Source: Rotaria macrura (taxonomy: Eukaryota > Rotifera > Eurotatoria > Philodinida > Philodinidae). Taken from it: a stretch of 64,000 bases of DNA. Shown piece after piece: positions 45,701 to 58,135 of the stretch. The stretch is from contig OENT01000114.1 in assembly GCA_900239685.1 (NCBI GenBank), positions 143,084-207,083 on the forward strand. The letters run 5' to 3'. The translations under genes were made by a program, and so were the position numbers. Position 1 is the first letter of the stretch; each line of letters begins with the position of its first letter. The notes under the pieces are model-generated. The model did not search any database. It saw nothing but the letters and a program-made list of their open reading frames with translations, and had not been told where the DNA came from.

Positions 45701-46190
45701 ACATAAATGAATAATAACATTATTCACTTTATGTCAAGTCAAACCATATAGTAAATAAATGCATGACTGCATCTATTCATTCTTTATTTCTTCTCAACTA
45801 AGTTATTTAGTTACTCTACCAATCGAAAATTCTGCTCGATTATCATCATTACAATGATGCATCGTATACATAATAAACCCTTTATTCATTGTTTCCCTCT
45901 TCGAGCCAACTTGACTAGTCATAAAACGCTTCGTACTTTTTTAGGATACAAAGAAAAGAAAAAAAAGAAACGAATGGATGTCGGTTTCTTTTGCATTTCT
46001 ATATATTTGCGAAAGGAATAATACTAAATGAAGTGTTGCTATCAGTTACCGAGTATTTTTTTCTGCCGTGCGTTTTATATATACGTGCTCACTTTTATTT
46101 CTTTTTCACTTGTTATTTCACTGTAATGTTGTAACTCTTTTTAAGTTATTTCTTTTTTAGTTTACTTTTCAGAAGACTTTATTAAAAATC
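42697..46190. other. Intergenic region upstream of thioredoxin
   Basis: Contains a TA microsatellite at about 42768-42796 and several A-runs. No gene is supported. The thioredoxin promoter presumably lies near the 3' end. Confidence 0.45.
42768..42796. repeat. TA dinucleotide microsatellite
   Basis: About 14 uninterrupted TA units. Confidence 0.9.
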
Positions 46191-46593
46191 ATGGTTCACT
46201 CTGTGACAACACCTGAAGAATTTCACGAGGCAGTTGATGGCGAAAAGAATAAAGGCAAATTGGTCGTCGTAGATTTCTTTGCAACGTAAGTTTTGTTTTA
46301 TTGCTTTTAATTCCGATGAAATTTACTTATGCTAAATTCTTTTATTCAGATGGTGCGGTCCTTGCGTTCGTATAGCACCAAAAATTGAAGAATGGAGTGA
46401 AAATGATTTCAAAGATGTGGTTTTTATTAAAGTTGATGTTGACCAAGTTGAATCCGTTTCAGTAGAGTACTCCATTGAAGCTATGCCAACATTCATTTTT
46501 TTCAAGGATGGCAAAGAAATTCACCGAATCGTTGGTGCCAATGTGGACCAATTGAAAGCTGATATTGAAAGCAAAAAAAAGATAGACACTTAA
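46191..46593 (+). CDS. Thioredoxin
   Basis: Exons 46191-46285 and 46350-46593 (64-nt intron) encode 112 residues plus TAA. The small cytosolic dithiol oxidoreductase reduces protein disulfides and is itself reduced by thioredoxin reductase. The fold markers are all present: KLVVVDFFATWCGPCVRIAP with the active-site WCGPC at about residues 33-37, FIKVDVDQVE, the cis-proline segment AMPTFIFFKDG, and the final glycine strand. The intron splits the codon just before the active-site tryptophan. Length is close to the usual 105-110 residues. Confidence 0.97.
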
Positions 46594-49333
46594 AGAAACA
46601 AATATTAGAATTTTAAGTTGAAAGATCAACAAGAAAATATGATGTTTTTTTTCAAATACTTTATTTGTAATGTGTAAGGAATATGTTCATTTTATAGAAA
46701 AAAAAATTTGTTGAGAATACTAAGATATGAAAAAAATTACCATTGATATATACTTTTTTCACTGCTCGTGTCTGCTAATCTAATAAATATTAACATCCAG
46801 CTTATTGCTTTCTTCTTGTGATCCAAAATGAAAAAAGCATACAATCAATGTTTTATTCTTAATGATGACTTTTCATTAGAGTCAACGAAGTAATATCATT
46901 TAACTCGAGGCAATCAAATTCTATTTTCAGGCATGTATACGTTGGTGGAACAACTATAATATAAGGATAAGCTTAACTTTTGAGCCAAGCTAGCCTAAAG
47001 ATTTATTTTCCAAGTTATTTCATTCATTAGAGTAGAGTATTATAAGTTGCCTCCACATATTCGATTTCTAGTGACATGTAAAAACTGTAATCGTTTATGG
47101 GTTTTGGCGAAATCAGATATTAGCAATATGTAATAACATAAATCTAATGATAGCGCATTATATAGTGGGAATATTTGTTGATTTGATTCATGGCATCGTG
47201 AAATTCTTTGGCGACAGGAGTTTTTGTTACAAGTATTGTCAATGGCATTAATAAAAATTCACTAATAATGTAGCAAGGCACTAAAATTTATTCGAAGAAT
47301 GAAGGACGATTGACTGCGCAGTAAGACACATGCTGCTTGAAGAAAAGGAACACTAAACACACACAGAAACTACAAAGAATTCACTGGTGATTCATCAGCT
47401 GTTGTAATTGTCAGCTACAAAGTAAGACCTTCTTAGATACTACAGGACACAGAGTTTTTAATCCAGTAGAGTTCGATGATGTCAAATTTTGAAAAAATTG
47501 AACTTGTCGAATTTGATGTGTTGAAAAGGCGAAGAGTAGATTTTTCTTTCGTACAAATACTTCTCTAAGATAGCATATCAATCAAAAAGTTTCGGATCTT
47601 CAGACTTGTTTTTCCAAACCAATTTATAGAAGAATAATGATTAAGGCACGAAAATGAATTGTCTGATAAAATTTTGTAAATGTTCTTGTTGAATTCTAGA
47701 AACCTCGGTGACTCGTAGTCAACTTATTAGTTGCAAAATTCGTATTGAATTATATACTGCCTGGTACCGTGCAAGATAATTTGTGTCATAAAATTTTCTA
47801 ATCATCCAATAATAATATACGTGAAAAAATGTTGACTGACTTTGTGAGTGTATCAAAACTTCTCATCCATTGATATTGATTGTGCAATTCTTCTAGTTGC
47901 ACTAACATCCGGACAAGATTATAGTCAGACGATTAAACAGATACATATTTCTTTACATTAGATTTCAACAAAAACTATTCACATAACGAAATAGTTTTCT
48001 AAAAGATTTGTGCAACTGTATCGGATAAATTGTGTAAGCTGCGTCATAGTATAATATAAAAAAAGAAAGAAAGAAAATATTTGGACCTTCATTTATTGTG
48101 CTTACACCTTCGTTTCACTCCAAAAATTTCGTTTCCAATGAGAAATAAAAAACTGTCGACACATAAAATTTGATTGCAATTTTTAGTGTATGGAAAGTAA
48201 CTATTTTTCGATCCGATAGAGATTAATCGTGACGTCGTAAAAGTGAAATTTTTTTCCACGACCTCGTCATAGAAAATGATGTTGAATCACATTGATGTAT
48301 TTTGTTCCCTCTCATTACACACTTGTTTAATCACATTGTAGTGCATGTATTACATGAGTTACCTTTTTTGACAATTGGTCTATCAATGCTATTATCCGTC
48401 GCCAGTCGCAACGTTGTATTCAGTACGATTTGGATTTTTCTCCTTCACAATGATTTATGATCGAGAAGCACCTGCACATCATAAGAACGCTTAAACTATT
48501 ATCGTGTTCGACATTGTTAAAAATATTGTTGTTAATAGGATGAATTTCTAAGAATGGGAAAACTTTCGAGCAAACTGAAAAGAGCAATATATATCGTCCC
48601 TCGTTCTAACTTCCAATAACAGATAAATTAAATTCAGAAGCTATCGAACGCAAATATATAATCGTATTGACCTAAATCTTCTGTCTAAAATAACCATGAA
48701 CTTGTAAGATAGAAATCAATCTAAGTACACTTTTGTAATACGTATTTCAAGTTTCAATGTCTGACATCATCCATAATTGTGTTAAATGTGTATTTATTGA
48801 CAACTTCATAATTGAGGAAAAATTCTATTTCATTACATTCGTAGAGAATATAACTTTTCCTTTACAAGTACGATGATTTTTCATTCGTTAACTATTCATG
48901 GTTTCGTTCAAGAATTTTTTAACACAATCGATGCACAGCGTAAACTATTCAAGATCTGTGTAACTAAATATGATAATATCTCATAGTCTATTTCAAGCAC
49001 GTACACATCCACGATTCATTTGACATTAAAAAAATCATACGTTCAGAGGAATTTATTTTCATTGACCGAAAGTCAGTCATATAATTCGAATGCAAATTCT
49101 ACATCATCAAAGAAAATTTTTAATAGAATAATTTAACTTTTCCTTTAAACTCTACGAAATAAATTTATATATATATATATATACGTATATATATATATGT
49201 ATCTTATTTGTGACTTTAAAAAAAAAAGAACACGAAAAAAACCAACAATAAAATAATAAATATGTACATACAAACATATACAAAAAAAAAAGAGAATTTT
49301 GTTCTTTTTTTTATTGTTGCTGTTGTTTCTTTT
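46594..49333. other. Intergenic region
   Basis: About 2.7 kb without a supported gene. A TA-rich simple repeat occurs near 49166-49200. Nothing else is recognised. Confidence 0.45.
49166..49199. repeat. TA-rich simple repeat
   Basis: Alternating TA interrupted once by CG, located 3' of the ING-family gene. Confidence 0.85.
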
Positions 49334-51137
49334 TCAAGAACGATTATCTCGGCACTTGGGACAAAACCATTTTCCTTTGGGTTTTGTTGTTAGATTGACA
49401 CAATTGAAATGAAACCATTTTATTTCACACGATTTACTATCGCATAAAATCATCGAACCATAAGAAAGCTACAAAAAAAAAGTAAAATCAAGATGATATT
49501 CATCTATTCTAATTATTGGTCAATTTACCTGTGAGCATAAACAGTATGTTGGTTCATCAGATGGCGATGATGTTGAGTCAGTGTTTAATTTGAATTTTTT
49601 ATTATTTCCACTATTTGTATTTTGTGTATTAGAATTCGTAGTACGTTGTGTAGGTTTTTTTCTTTCACGTTGATCATTATTGTTTTCTGTACTTGTAACA
49701 CATTTTCGTTTAAGATTTATAGTTGACGTCGATGGATTATTTGTTGTTGTCTTTCGTTTCCATAATGATGTTGTTGATGTTTTTGTTGATAATGTACGAA
49801 CATTCATGTCAGAATCAAATTCATTTTCAGAATCGATGTCATTTGAATTATTTTCTGAAGATGTCGATTGTTGATTTATTGATTCAACTAAAAAGTAGAA
49901 AAAAGCAAATAAACAATAAGTAATTGATCTTAGAAGAACACAAATGAAATATCAGTATTTTTGTTTACTATATTTTTGATAGGCTATTTTCAGTTTCTTT
50001 GATTGTCGTTCCGTAGTATCAAGCATTTGTTGACTTAATTGCATTTTTTTATCACCAATCGACTTAGCTTGTATTAATGTATTAATTAATATTGTTTGAA
50101 TCTCCGATTGAGATTGCTACATAAAACGCAAACTTGAGAAAATGTAAATCAACAAACACAAAAAATATATATTACTGATTCATGTTGCTGTTTATTACGT
50201 AGACTATTCACAAGATCTCGAACACGATTATAACAATCTAAAGTAAGAAATGAAAAAGATACTAAATATTCCAAGGACGAAAAAAGGATAAGAGAAACTT
50301 GTTTTTCACTGGGTATTTAGTTTCTAAAAACATTCCTTCTGGCTGGAATACACTTTTTTCCTTTTATGGCAAACGAAAGTAAGAATTCATATGTTTGAAT
50401 TCTTTTTAAATATACTATTGCATTGGCATAGTTTCTACTTAAAACTAATCTCATTAAAAAAAAAAGAAATTAAAGTTGCTACAAGTTAAATTTGTGAGAT
50501 ATAATTGTTTACTATTGTGCATGGATTGACCACGGAAATATTTCTTTTCAGCGATTTGAAAACAGTTTAGCATGCTTTCTATCGTTCTATTGGTATCCAA
50601 AACAAAAGGTATTCATTAGGAAATGATATCTAAATATGTGCAAGTCGGTTTTTTTTTCGTTTAGAAATAATCACATTTTTCAGCGAACTCGTGCTCACCA
50701 TAAGAGTTCACTAATATTCCAACGAATACTTAATAAATAAAGAGCCACTGATAACAAATGATCTAATCATGGAAGTAAATCGACTAAAACTGTATACTTG
50801 TTTCTTGGATGTTTTGGTCCTAATACTCAGCTAAAACGAATAAAAGCCAACTTGCACAACAACGATACGTTGATTTATTTCCAAATGTCGATATTAACGA
50901 ACATTAGTAAACTACACTTCTCGTATGCTTTAGAATTAAACACTCCTAGAGAAATAGACATCAGAAGTAAATGAAAGCAATACTTTGTAAATAAATGTCA
51001 AGTTGTCGAATTTGTGATAATTCATTCAGATCAATTCCATTTTCTTGATAATCAACAAACTGTCGCATATATTCATAAAGGGCTGTTTCATTATTCAATA
51101 CAGTTGATTGACTATTCGATGTTGTTGAAGAAGCCAT
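49334..51137 (-). CDS. ING-family (inhibitor of growth) PHD-finger protein
   Basis: Minus-strand exons 50984-51137, 50176-50237, 49969-50116, 49529-49887 and 49334-49468 give 285 codons plus TGA, phases matching. The N-terminal part is helical and coiled-coil-like with an [11 protein letters not shown] motif, as in the ING dimerisation domain. A basic Ser/Thr/Asn-rich linker follows (nuclear localisation likely). The C-terminal PHD finger reads [19 protein letters not shown], then [16 protein letters not shown] and [13 protein letters not shown], holding the C4HC3 zinc ligands and the aromatic Tyr and Trp used by ING proteins to read trimethylated H3K4. ING proteins target histone acetyltransferase or deacetylase complexes. 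The C-terminal tail after the last cysteine is very short (RDNRS). It is closest in style to ING4/5, but the linker is too divergent to assign a paralog. Confidence 0.93.
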
Positions 51138-54100
51138 TGAAAAAAACAGAGAATATCTAAAAGGAAAGAAATGTTTTCCTATATTCTGCACATTCAGCTT
51201 CATGATAACAACGAAAAAAATTTATTGCAAATGTTTCATGTAAGAAATATTAAAAGAAACTAGGTTTAATCAAATCGTTGTTTGTCTACTGAACAAATAA
51301 ACTATTGAGATATATCATAGACCAATCACAAAACACACAATAGAGGTCTAAACAGTGCAATAGCATTGGCTTATCAGTTTCCATACAATGACTCATAGAA
51401 AACAGTAGTTCGTTCGTTACAACCAATGCCAATCTACTATCTATAGCTGCTGATTACATCAAGCACACCTTTCATCACTGCTCGAACAAAAATTGTGCAC
51501 TGTACCCATAATCGCTCTTCTTCTGACATATATATATTGATTTCTAATTTAAAAAACAGTATTCAAGACATTTACAATCTGATCCGATCCTCTTTGAATT
51601 TTGAATGTCATTCTTGAAGGAAAATCTTTACTAGGAAAACTTGTTCTTGCTTGCGGTACTTTTCCCACACCGTCCAATCTCTCAATTTAGTCATATCCAC
51701 ACGTTTGTTTTCATAGTTATTGGCATGTTAGATGGACCAATCAAGTATTATGATCTCTCCATTCCCCTGAAAGGTAAAAATAAATATCGTATTATCTTCA
51801 TTCATTTCTTCGATGTGCTTCGATTTTGTGATAAGAATATGCCTAACTTTTGTAAAGTCGCAGAGAATAAAGAAAGCTACTTCGGATTCGGAATGCTTGC
51901 TTTTTGATAGTAAGACATGAGTAAACCAAGCTCATGTCAAAGAACGTAGATATAAACCCATCTTCGCCCAGATCAATAGGCACGCTTTTATTACCAAGAG
52001 TTTCGGAAGAGTCTCCATGGACAAAAAGTCTTCCATTTCAAGCAAATAAAGCCCTATGCTACGCGAAATTCGATTAGATTTCAATGTTCATTGTTTTATA
52101 TATGCTCGATCCATAGGATTGGATTTGATGATATAATTAATACTACATTTATTATTTGTAGATCAATCCAGTCGAACTCTTCTTCCTACAAAGCTCTGAA
52201 CAGCTGGTAGAAAAATCATAGAGAAGTTCTTCAGTTGTCATAGTTTCCTTTCTGAACATTTTGAAAACAGATTCCTATTTCGATTCAGTTTTCAACGATC
52301 AAGTAGAATGATGATGAATTTTATCTGGGTCCAGTATTTTTAATAGGAGATAACACGACGTATCTTTTAAATTCTTCACATTTTCTTACAGTAAATCAGG
52401 CTCACCAACATGAACTGCTTTAACGAGTTAGACCCTCAGAAATGACGGTTTTTGTATTAGATCTTAGTATTAGAACCCATACCGTGAATAAAATATCAAC
52501 TCTATGAAGTATTAGAAAATAAACCAACGCTGTGTAAAACTACTTCAGCGAAATTCTTGTTGCACAGATAACTTGTTTTTACTTCTTTAGGAAAACACAC
52601 ATCCGAAAATTCCTCCTATGGTCAATCTTCACTTTCATGGATAGTCATCTACAATATATGTGGAATCTATATGAATTATCTCTGATATTTCTTAGTATGA
52701 TATTGTGTTTATTTTTTTAATTAACTAGTGATAGTAGGTAACTTAATGCATAATCGCGTAGCTGACTTTTAGCTCGATAGAACAATACATATGATGCTAT
52801 ATTGTTCCTCGGAATACCAAACAAGTTCATTATTATTCGATGAACACGTAGAATGATACGATGTAATTCTTTCTGAATTTTCGATACGAGTTTTTTTAAA
52901 GATAGGAAAACTCACATCTTATGACTACGGCTATGATACGAGAGAGGAAGTAAAAACGTTGAGTTAGTAGTTTCGAAGAGGAGCTATTAATGCGGTAGAT
53001 GGGTCTTTTCGAAAAACCATTCCATGTCGGACTAGATCTTTTATTTTATTAATTGATATTATTGTTTAAATGGGAATAATAGTTTGAATGAAACGAAGAG
53101 TGACAGGTTGATGTTGACTCTCGACAATTTGTGAAAAGTGTGATACTCGTCAATTCAAGTGGCGGGAAAAACATGTCTATCAAACGTCGAATGCTTTGGC
53201 GAGGAACGTGTGTTAAATCTCACCGATAGTCCAACATAGTCACATACTCAGTTGCGATGCTAGATGAAAAAGTTAAAACTCTGATTTTTGATTTTCGAAG
53301 GTTATAATATCGGAAAGGTATTTAAGGGCTAGAATGTGTATATTGATTTTCTATCAACATAGTATCGTTTATTATGTTTCTGTCGATACATAAGCTTTTG
53401 GATGGTGCGTGTGGGGAAAGTGTGAAAACGAATTTGACTGGCTTATGAAGAATATTTTTATTTTCTTCTTTAAGATATCGAGCTTTTCATAGGAGAAAGC
53501 TGAGAAATGATTTTGGAAGAAAAAAATAACAAATTTGAGAAGGAAACGTATAACTACGTCAAAGTCCCGATAAATAAATAGTTCTTGCACGAAATGATAA
53601 TGTTATAAGCACTTCGTTGAAAAGTGAACTGTTGGTAGATTCTGTGTTTTTTTTGACAGAAAATTTTCATAAACCACCTTAATGTTTCCTACTTCGAAAT
53701 CCTTGAATTTTTCTCAATCACAGTTCAAAATGAATTCTAAAACCTCATTCAGAAATTTTTTCAATACATGACGCAATATAATTAGCGACTTCTCGGATAT
53801 GAATCATAACATTTTGTGTATTCTGAAAAAACTCAGCAGTTTATGAAATATGTCTGAAAACAGATTCAGAAAGAGGACTTAATGCAAAGTTTATAACATA
53901 TATTCCAATTCAAAAAACATGTCTACGAACTGAGTAATATGAACTAAGAGAGATGGAGAATTTCAATGAAAAACATTTTGATCTGGAGTGTACTCCAGTT
54001 CGTCGTTCTTTCTCATGGGCATCTTGAAATGCATCTACTATTCAATGAAATATCTATTACGGTAATGGAAAATCTATATAAATTAATCTTATGCCAAACT

Positions 54101-56176
54101 AAAACGCATCACTATAATAATTCTTTTAAAGAATAAAATCATGTACGGGACTGTTCATTCAGTGTTAATTTATTAGTCAGTTGCATTGAAATTACGCACT
54201 AGAACAAAACTGGAATCTAGCACTTCTTTTAGGAACGGAGAAAATGGCAGACACGTCTACAAACCGGGATGTCATAGCAAGTGATCAGAAAAAAGTCTAT
54301 CGATGAGAATGTTTTTCTCGTCATAAACGTAGACTGAGCGGACGTAGCTATTGGTGTCAGATATTGATCAGTGGCTTTTCTAGCGAGACCCATCAAACAA
54401 TAACAGAAAAACAAAAATGGATACTACGCATGTAGTAGTGACTGGTTAAATAATTGTTACATACAATACAAACACGAATGCAAACGAACTCTTGAAATCA
54501 AGTAGAAATCAGAAAAAGTTCAAAAATCGGAATACTTCATCATCAATTGGAATATCTGGCGGTGCTGCTTCAGATTGACTCACTTTAAATAGAAAAAAAA
54601 ACTAGATACATTTTCTAATGAAAATCAATAAAGTTAGCTTCAGTTTTCCGCAACAAAGAATAGTAAGTTAATTGCTACTCCAAAAATTTCATACAGAAGA
54701 ATTGTTTTAAGCCATTGCTAATCCTTAGAAAGTTCTAGACTTTGGAAAAGATGACTTTCGATTTATCTAAGGGTGCTCTTTGAGTGGTTCAATTTCGGTG
54801 AAGGAATAATTCGTGATTGTGAAAGCTTACTTTATCTATTTCATAACATAGGTACAAATCAAATTCTACGTTGTATCTGTACAAGTGCACGATTGTACTA
54901 TATAGGCATGACTACGTATCTCCCGTTCTTTGTTTCAAATCATTGAATCACATTTGCTTTTTCGGAAGTTCGGATACTTTTTCAAACATCATGGTGCAAA
55001 ATAGATAAATGCTGGGAGAGAAAACTTCTTTTGAATTTTATCACCCTATCGTGGCTGGTTTAATGGTTCTCAATTGAAATTAATTAAAAATAAGACTATT
55101 GTATTTCATATTCTTAAAATTTAGTCTCTGAAAAGTTCTCGAAAGTGAAAATCAGCTACTAAAATTAAAATTATAACGGTGTTTGTTGTAATGATACTAA
55201 ATCGGACGACAGAAAAAGAGCAACTGAATTTTGCTTATTTTCTTCTTAGTCTTCAAAATGTGACAGTTGTTTTCTTTTGCAAATCTTGCCTTGATCCATT
55301 AATTCATTTTAGTTAATCAGTTAGACGAGGGTAGGGATTTCTTCTTTTTCAATACAAAAATTAGATAGTTCGACGAGTAAAATTCTTCCTTAATTTAAGC
55401 AGATGCAAGATACTAACTTAATTAATGTATTATATCTAACACTTAGATACGTGAATTCTATTCCGGACGTTTAGTTGAAGTGAAGTGTCTACTTGATATC
55501 TATAAAAGAAATATGAGAGGAGTACAAAAGAAAGCATAGTTGTTCAGCAAATCATCATACTATTTCAAGTTGATTGATCTTATACAAAACTAATTATTGA
55601 TTTAAAAAAAGGAAACTTAAATTTAGACTTGAAAAAATTTCTATTTGAGACTTATATCAAAAATAAAAGGTGAACTTTAATATTTCACTCTCTATGCTCT
55701 TTCATGGAAACGATAAAACTATTGATTCTATTGGATTTTCTCAGTACTATCTCTTAATCCTATTACACCTGTAACTTATCTCAAATATCCATAATTATGA
55801 GAACAACATTAAAAGTACAAAATTCTTTTTGATCATTCTCGACGTGATACAGGATATATCAGCTGAGGCATCTATTTTAAAAAATACCTACAAAGCATTA
55901 AAATCCACGATATGTTCTGAGTTGATAATACTTACTGGATAGCAGTTCCTACATCGAAGTTGTTTTATTTACACTAATAAAATCAGGTGAAATTCGTATA
56001 ATGTCACGATCTTTAATGACTTCTTATGTGCACAAAAATGAGCATTGCTTAAAGCGTGATAGAAAAAAATCCCGATTCTAGAAGCCAACTTTTTCAAGAA
56101 ATAAGAACTTATTATGCCACTGGATATTACGCTTTATGAACAACCAGCAGCTATGAATCCAAAATACCCAGTTCGA
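51138..56176. other. Gene-poor region
   Basis: About 5 kb upstream of the ING-family start. Open frames such as 51641-51907, 53372-53590 and 54229-54414 have no motif or splice support. No repeat structure was firmly seen. Confidence 0.45.
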
Positions 56177-57792
56177 AGGTGAGCAATCGGATTCTGTCGG
56201 ACACTTTCTAAATCCGACCTATCTCAACGATTGAATCCTATTGGATTCCCGTGGCCGTAATCCGGTCGGATCTGATTAAATCTGACAACTTCCGATGAAT
56301 TTCGCTTATCGTTTTCCGATAAGTTCCGAAGAACAGATCCGACAAGATTCGACGGTCGGAATCCAGTTAGTTCTGTCTAGTCATTCGTCGGATTCCCACA
56401 CCTAATATAATCTAACCAGATCGTAACTGAGCCATCGGATTGTATCGGAAACATTCTCAATTCCGACAACAGAATCCCACAGCTTTCGATTAGATCCTGC
56501 CAAACAACTCTGAACCTGGTAAGCTTGATTTCTTAATTCAGGGCCATCGGACCTTCTGATCAGAGTCTGCAATAGGTTATCCACGTCCAGGAATCCAAAT
56601 TTGCTATCATTTTTTGATGGGGAACTCTCCTTGGTCAGATTTCCAGTCAAGGAAATTTGACGGTTCACATTTAGAATTTTTATTTCAAGTTCAATCCAGA
56701 TTCTGATAGACGGTTGTAATAGAGTATTGGGGTTTGGGAATGCGAACCGAATGCCAGTTTTTGTATGGGAAGTTCCATACATGTGGGAGTTCACTGATTA
56801 AGGCTGTGACTGCTGAAAGATGGTCTTGTTATTTTTTTTTCACTTTCGCGTTTTTTCGAGGACGCTTTCATAAACATTATGGGGGGAAGGGATAAGTCGT
56901 CAAAATTAATTATTTTTCGGTGGAATTGAGTGGATGATAGTACGAGAAACCCGAGTGAGTGCCTTTCCGATGTGGTGTCGTTTTCACAAAGCGCATTGCT
57001 CAGCTTGAGAAATGTATTGAATGGTTTTCGTAACGTAGTTATTTTTCGATCCAAATGAGTGGATCAATATGGCCGAAGGGATTTCAACGTCCTTCGGTGT
57101 GATATGGTTTCCGCAAATTGCACTGCTCAGTGTGAGTAATGCATTGAATGTTTTTCTTAACGTAGTTATTTTTCGATCCAAATGAGTACGTGGATTACAA
57201 AATAGTGGAGAATATCTGACCACCTTTCAGTGTGATATGGTTTTCGCAAATTGCAGTGCTTTGCGTGGGTGATGCAGTTTACTACAAAATCCTCATGGAG
57301 GCCTTTTTGTTGTAAAATGATTTTTAATTGCTTTTTGTTTGGCGCTTTTTATGTTTTGAGTGTGGTTTACGACGAGATGCGGTTGTGAACGACGCCGTAT
57401 ACTGTTTTTTACCTTGATTCTTGGTCGTACACAGTGTCTCTAATTGGGTCCCCATGGCGTTTTAATTCTATATTGTGGTAAAGTTGGTGATGGGTAGTGG
57501 TGTATCGATACGTATCATCGAGTTCACTGTTGATTACTACCGGCGTCTGTCGGATCTTTTATGTTTCGTTGAAGAATCTGATAGGATCCGGGAAGATCTT
57601 GAAGTCGGAACGTGTCGGATCCGACAAGATTCTCTCCCTAGCTAATGTTTGTTGGACTCCGGGTCACTTGATTCTGGCCTCAATCCGAAAGAGTCTGATC
57701 GGATTAAATCGGAATCCGATAATATCCGACATAATCCGGTATAGATTCCGATCGATTCCGGGTAGTTTCTGTCGTTGGATTCTCGACTTGGG
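56177..57792. repeat. Repeat cluster rich in TCCGAC/GTCGGA motifs, around a 127-bp tandem array
   Basis: Two blocks (56177-56403 and about 57540-57785) are dense in ATCCGA, TCGGAT and CGGATT motifs in both orientations, unlike the AT-rich surroundings. The first block ends in TCGGATTCCCACACCTA, whose reverse complement begins TAGGTGTGGGAATCCGA, a hAT-like end; its left end AGGTGAGCAATCGGA is a weak inverse match. Between the blocks lie tandem repeats. The whole may be the two ends of one old non-autonomous transposon or two related insertions. Confidence 0.5.
56880..57270. repeat. Three degenerate tandem copies of an approximately 127-bp unit
   Basis: The phrase GTAGTTATTTTTCGATCCAA recurs at 57035 and 57162, a period of 127 bp, with a more diverged copy near 56907. 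Each is followed by AATGAGT and then a CAAATTGCA/CAAAGCGCA block and TGCTCAG. The frames at 56791-57223 on the minus strand echo this repeat and are not genes. Confidence 0.75.
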
Positions 57793-57936
57793 TAGAGTCC
57801 GGCGGGACAGTCCCGAGCCCCGAAAAATCGCGTTTGTCCCATGGAACGGGACAAACGGAATGGGGACTATTCGAAAAAATTCCGGACGGGACAAACGAGA
57901 TTCGTGACAAACAACAGTTTGTCCCGCAGGTCTCTA
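57793..57936. mobile_element. 144-bp GC-rich inverted-repeat element
   Basis: The left end TAGAGTCCGGCGGGACAG matches in inverse orientation the right end, whose reverse complement is TAGAGACCTGCGGGACAAAC. Inside are paired GGGACAAACG and CGTTTGTCCC motifs. No 8-bp flanking duplication was found, so the insertion boundaries are unproven. Confidence 0.55.
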
Positions 57937-58135
57937 ATCCAAATCCATATAGATTGTGCCTGTTTTAAATAGTCAGTCTTGGAACTGTTTGAGCATGAAT
58001 CTATTAGCAAATTCAATTTCATTTATTGATAATTTTACTTGTTTTATGTTCTTCTCAAGAACAACGCAGGAGAATATTAATACAAGAATGAGAGAAAATG
58101 TCTGTGTTTATTTGATATATTGAAGAATAGATATT

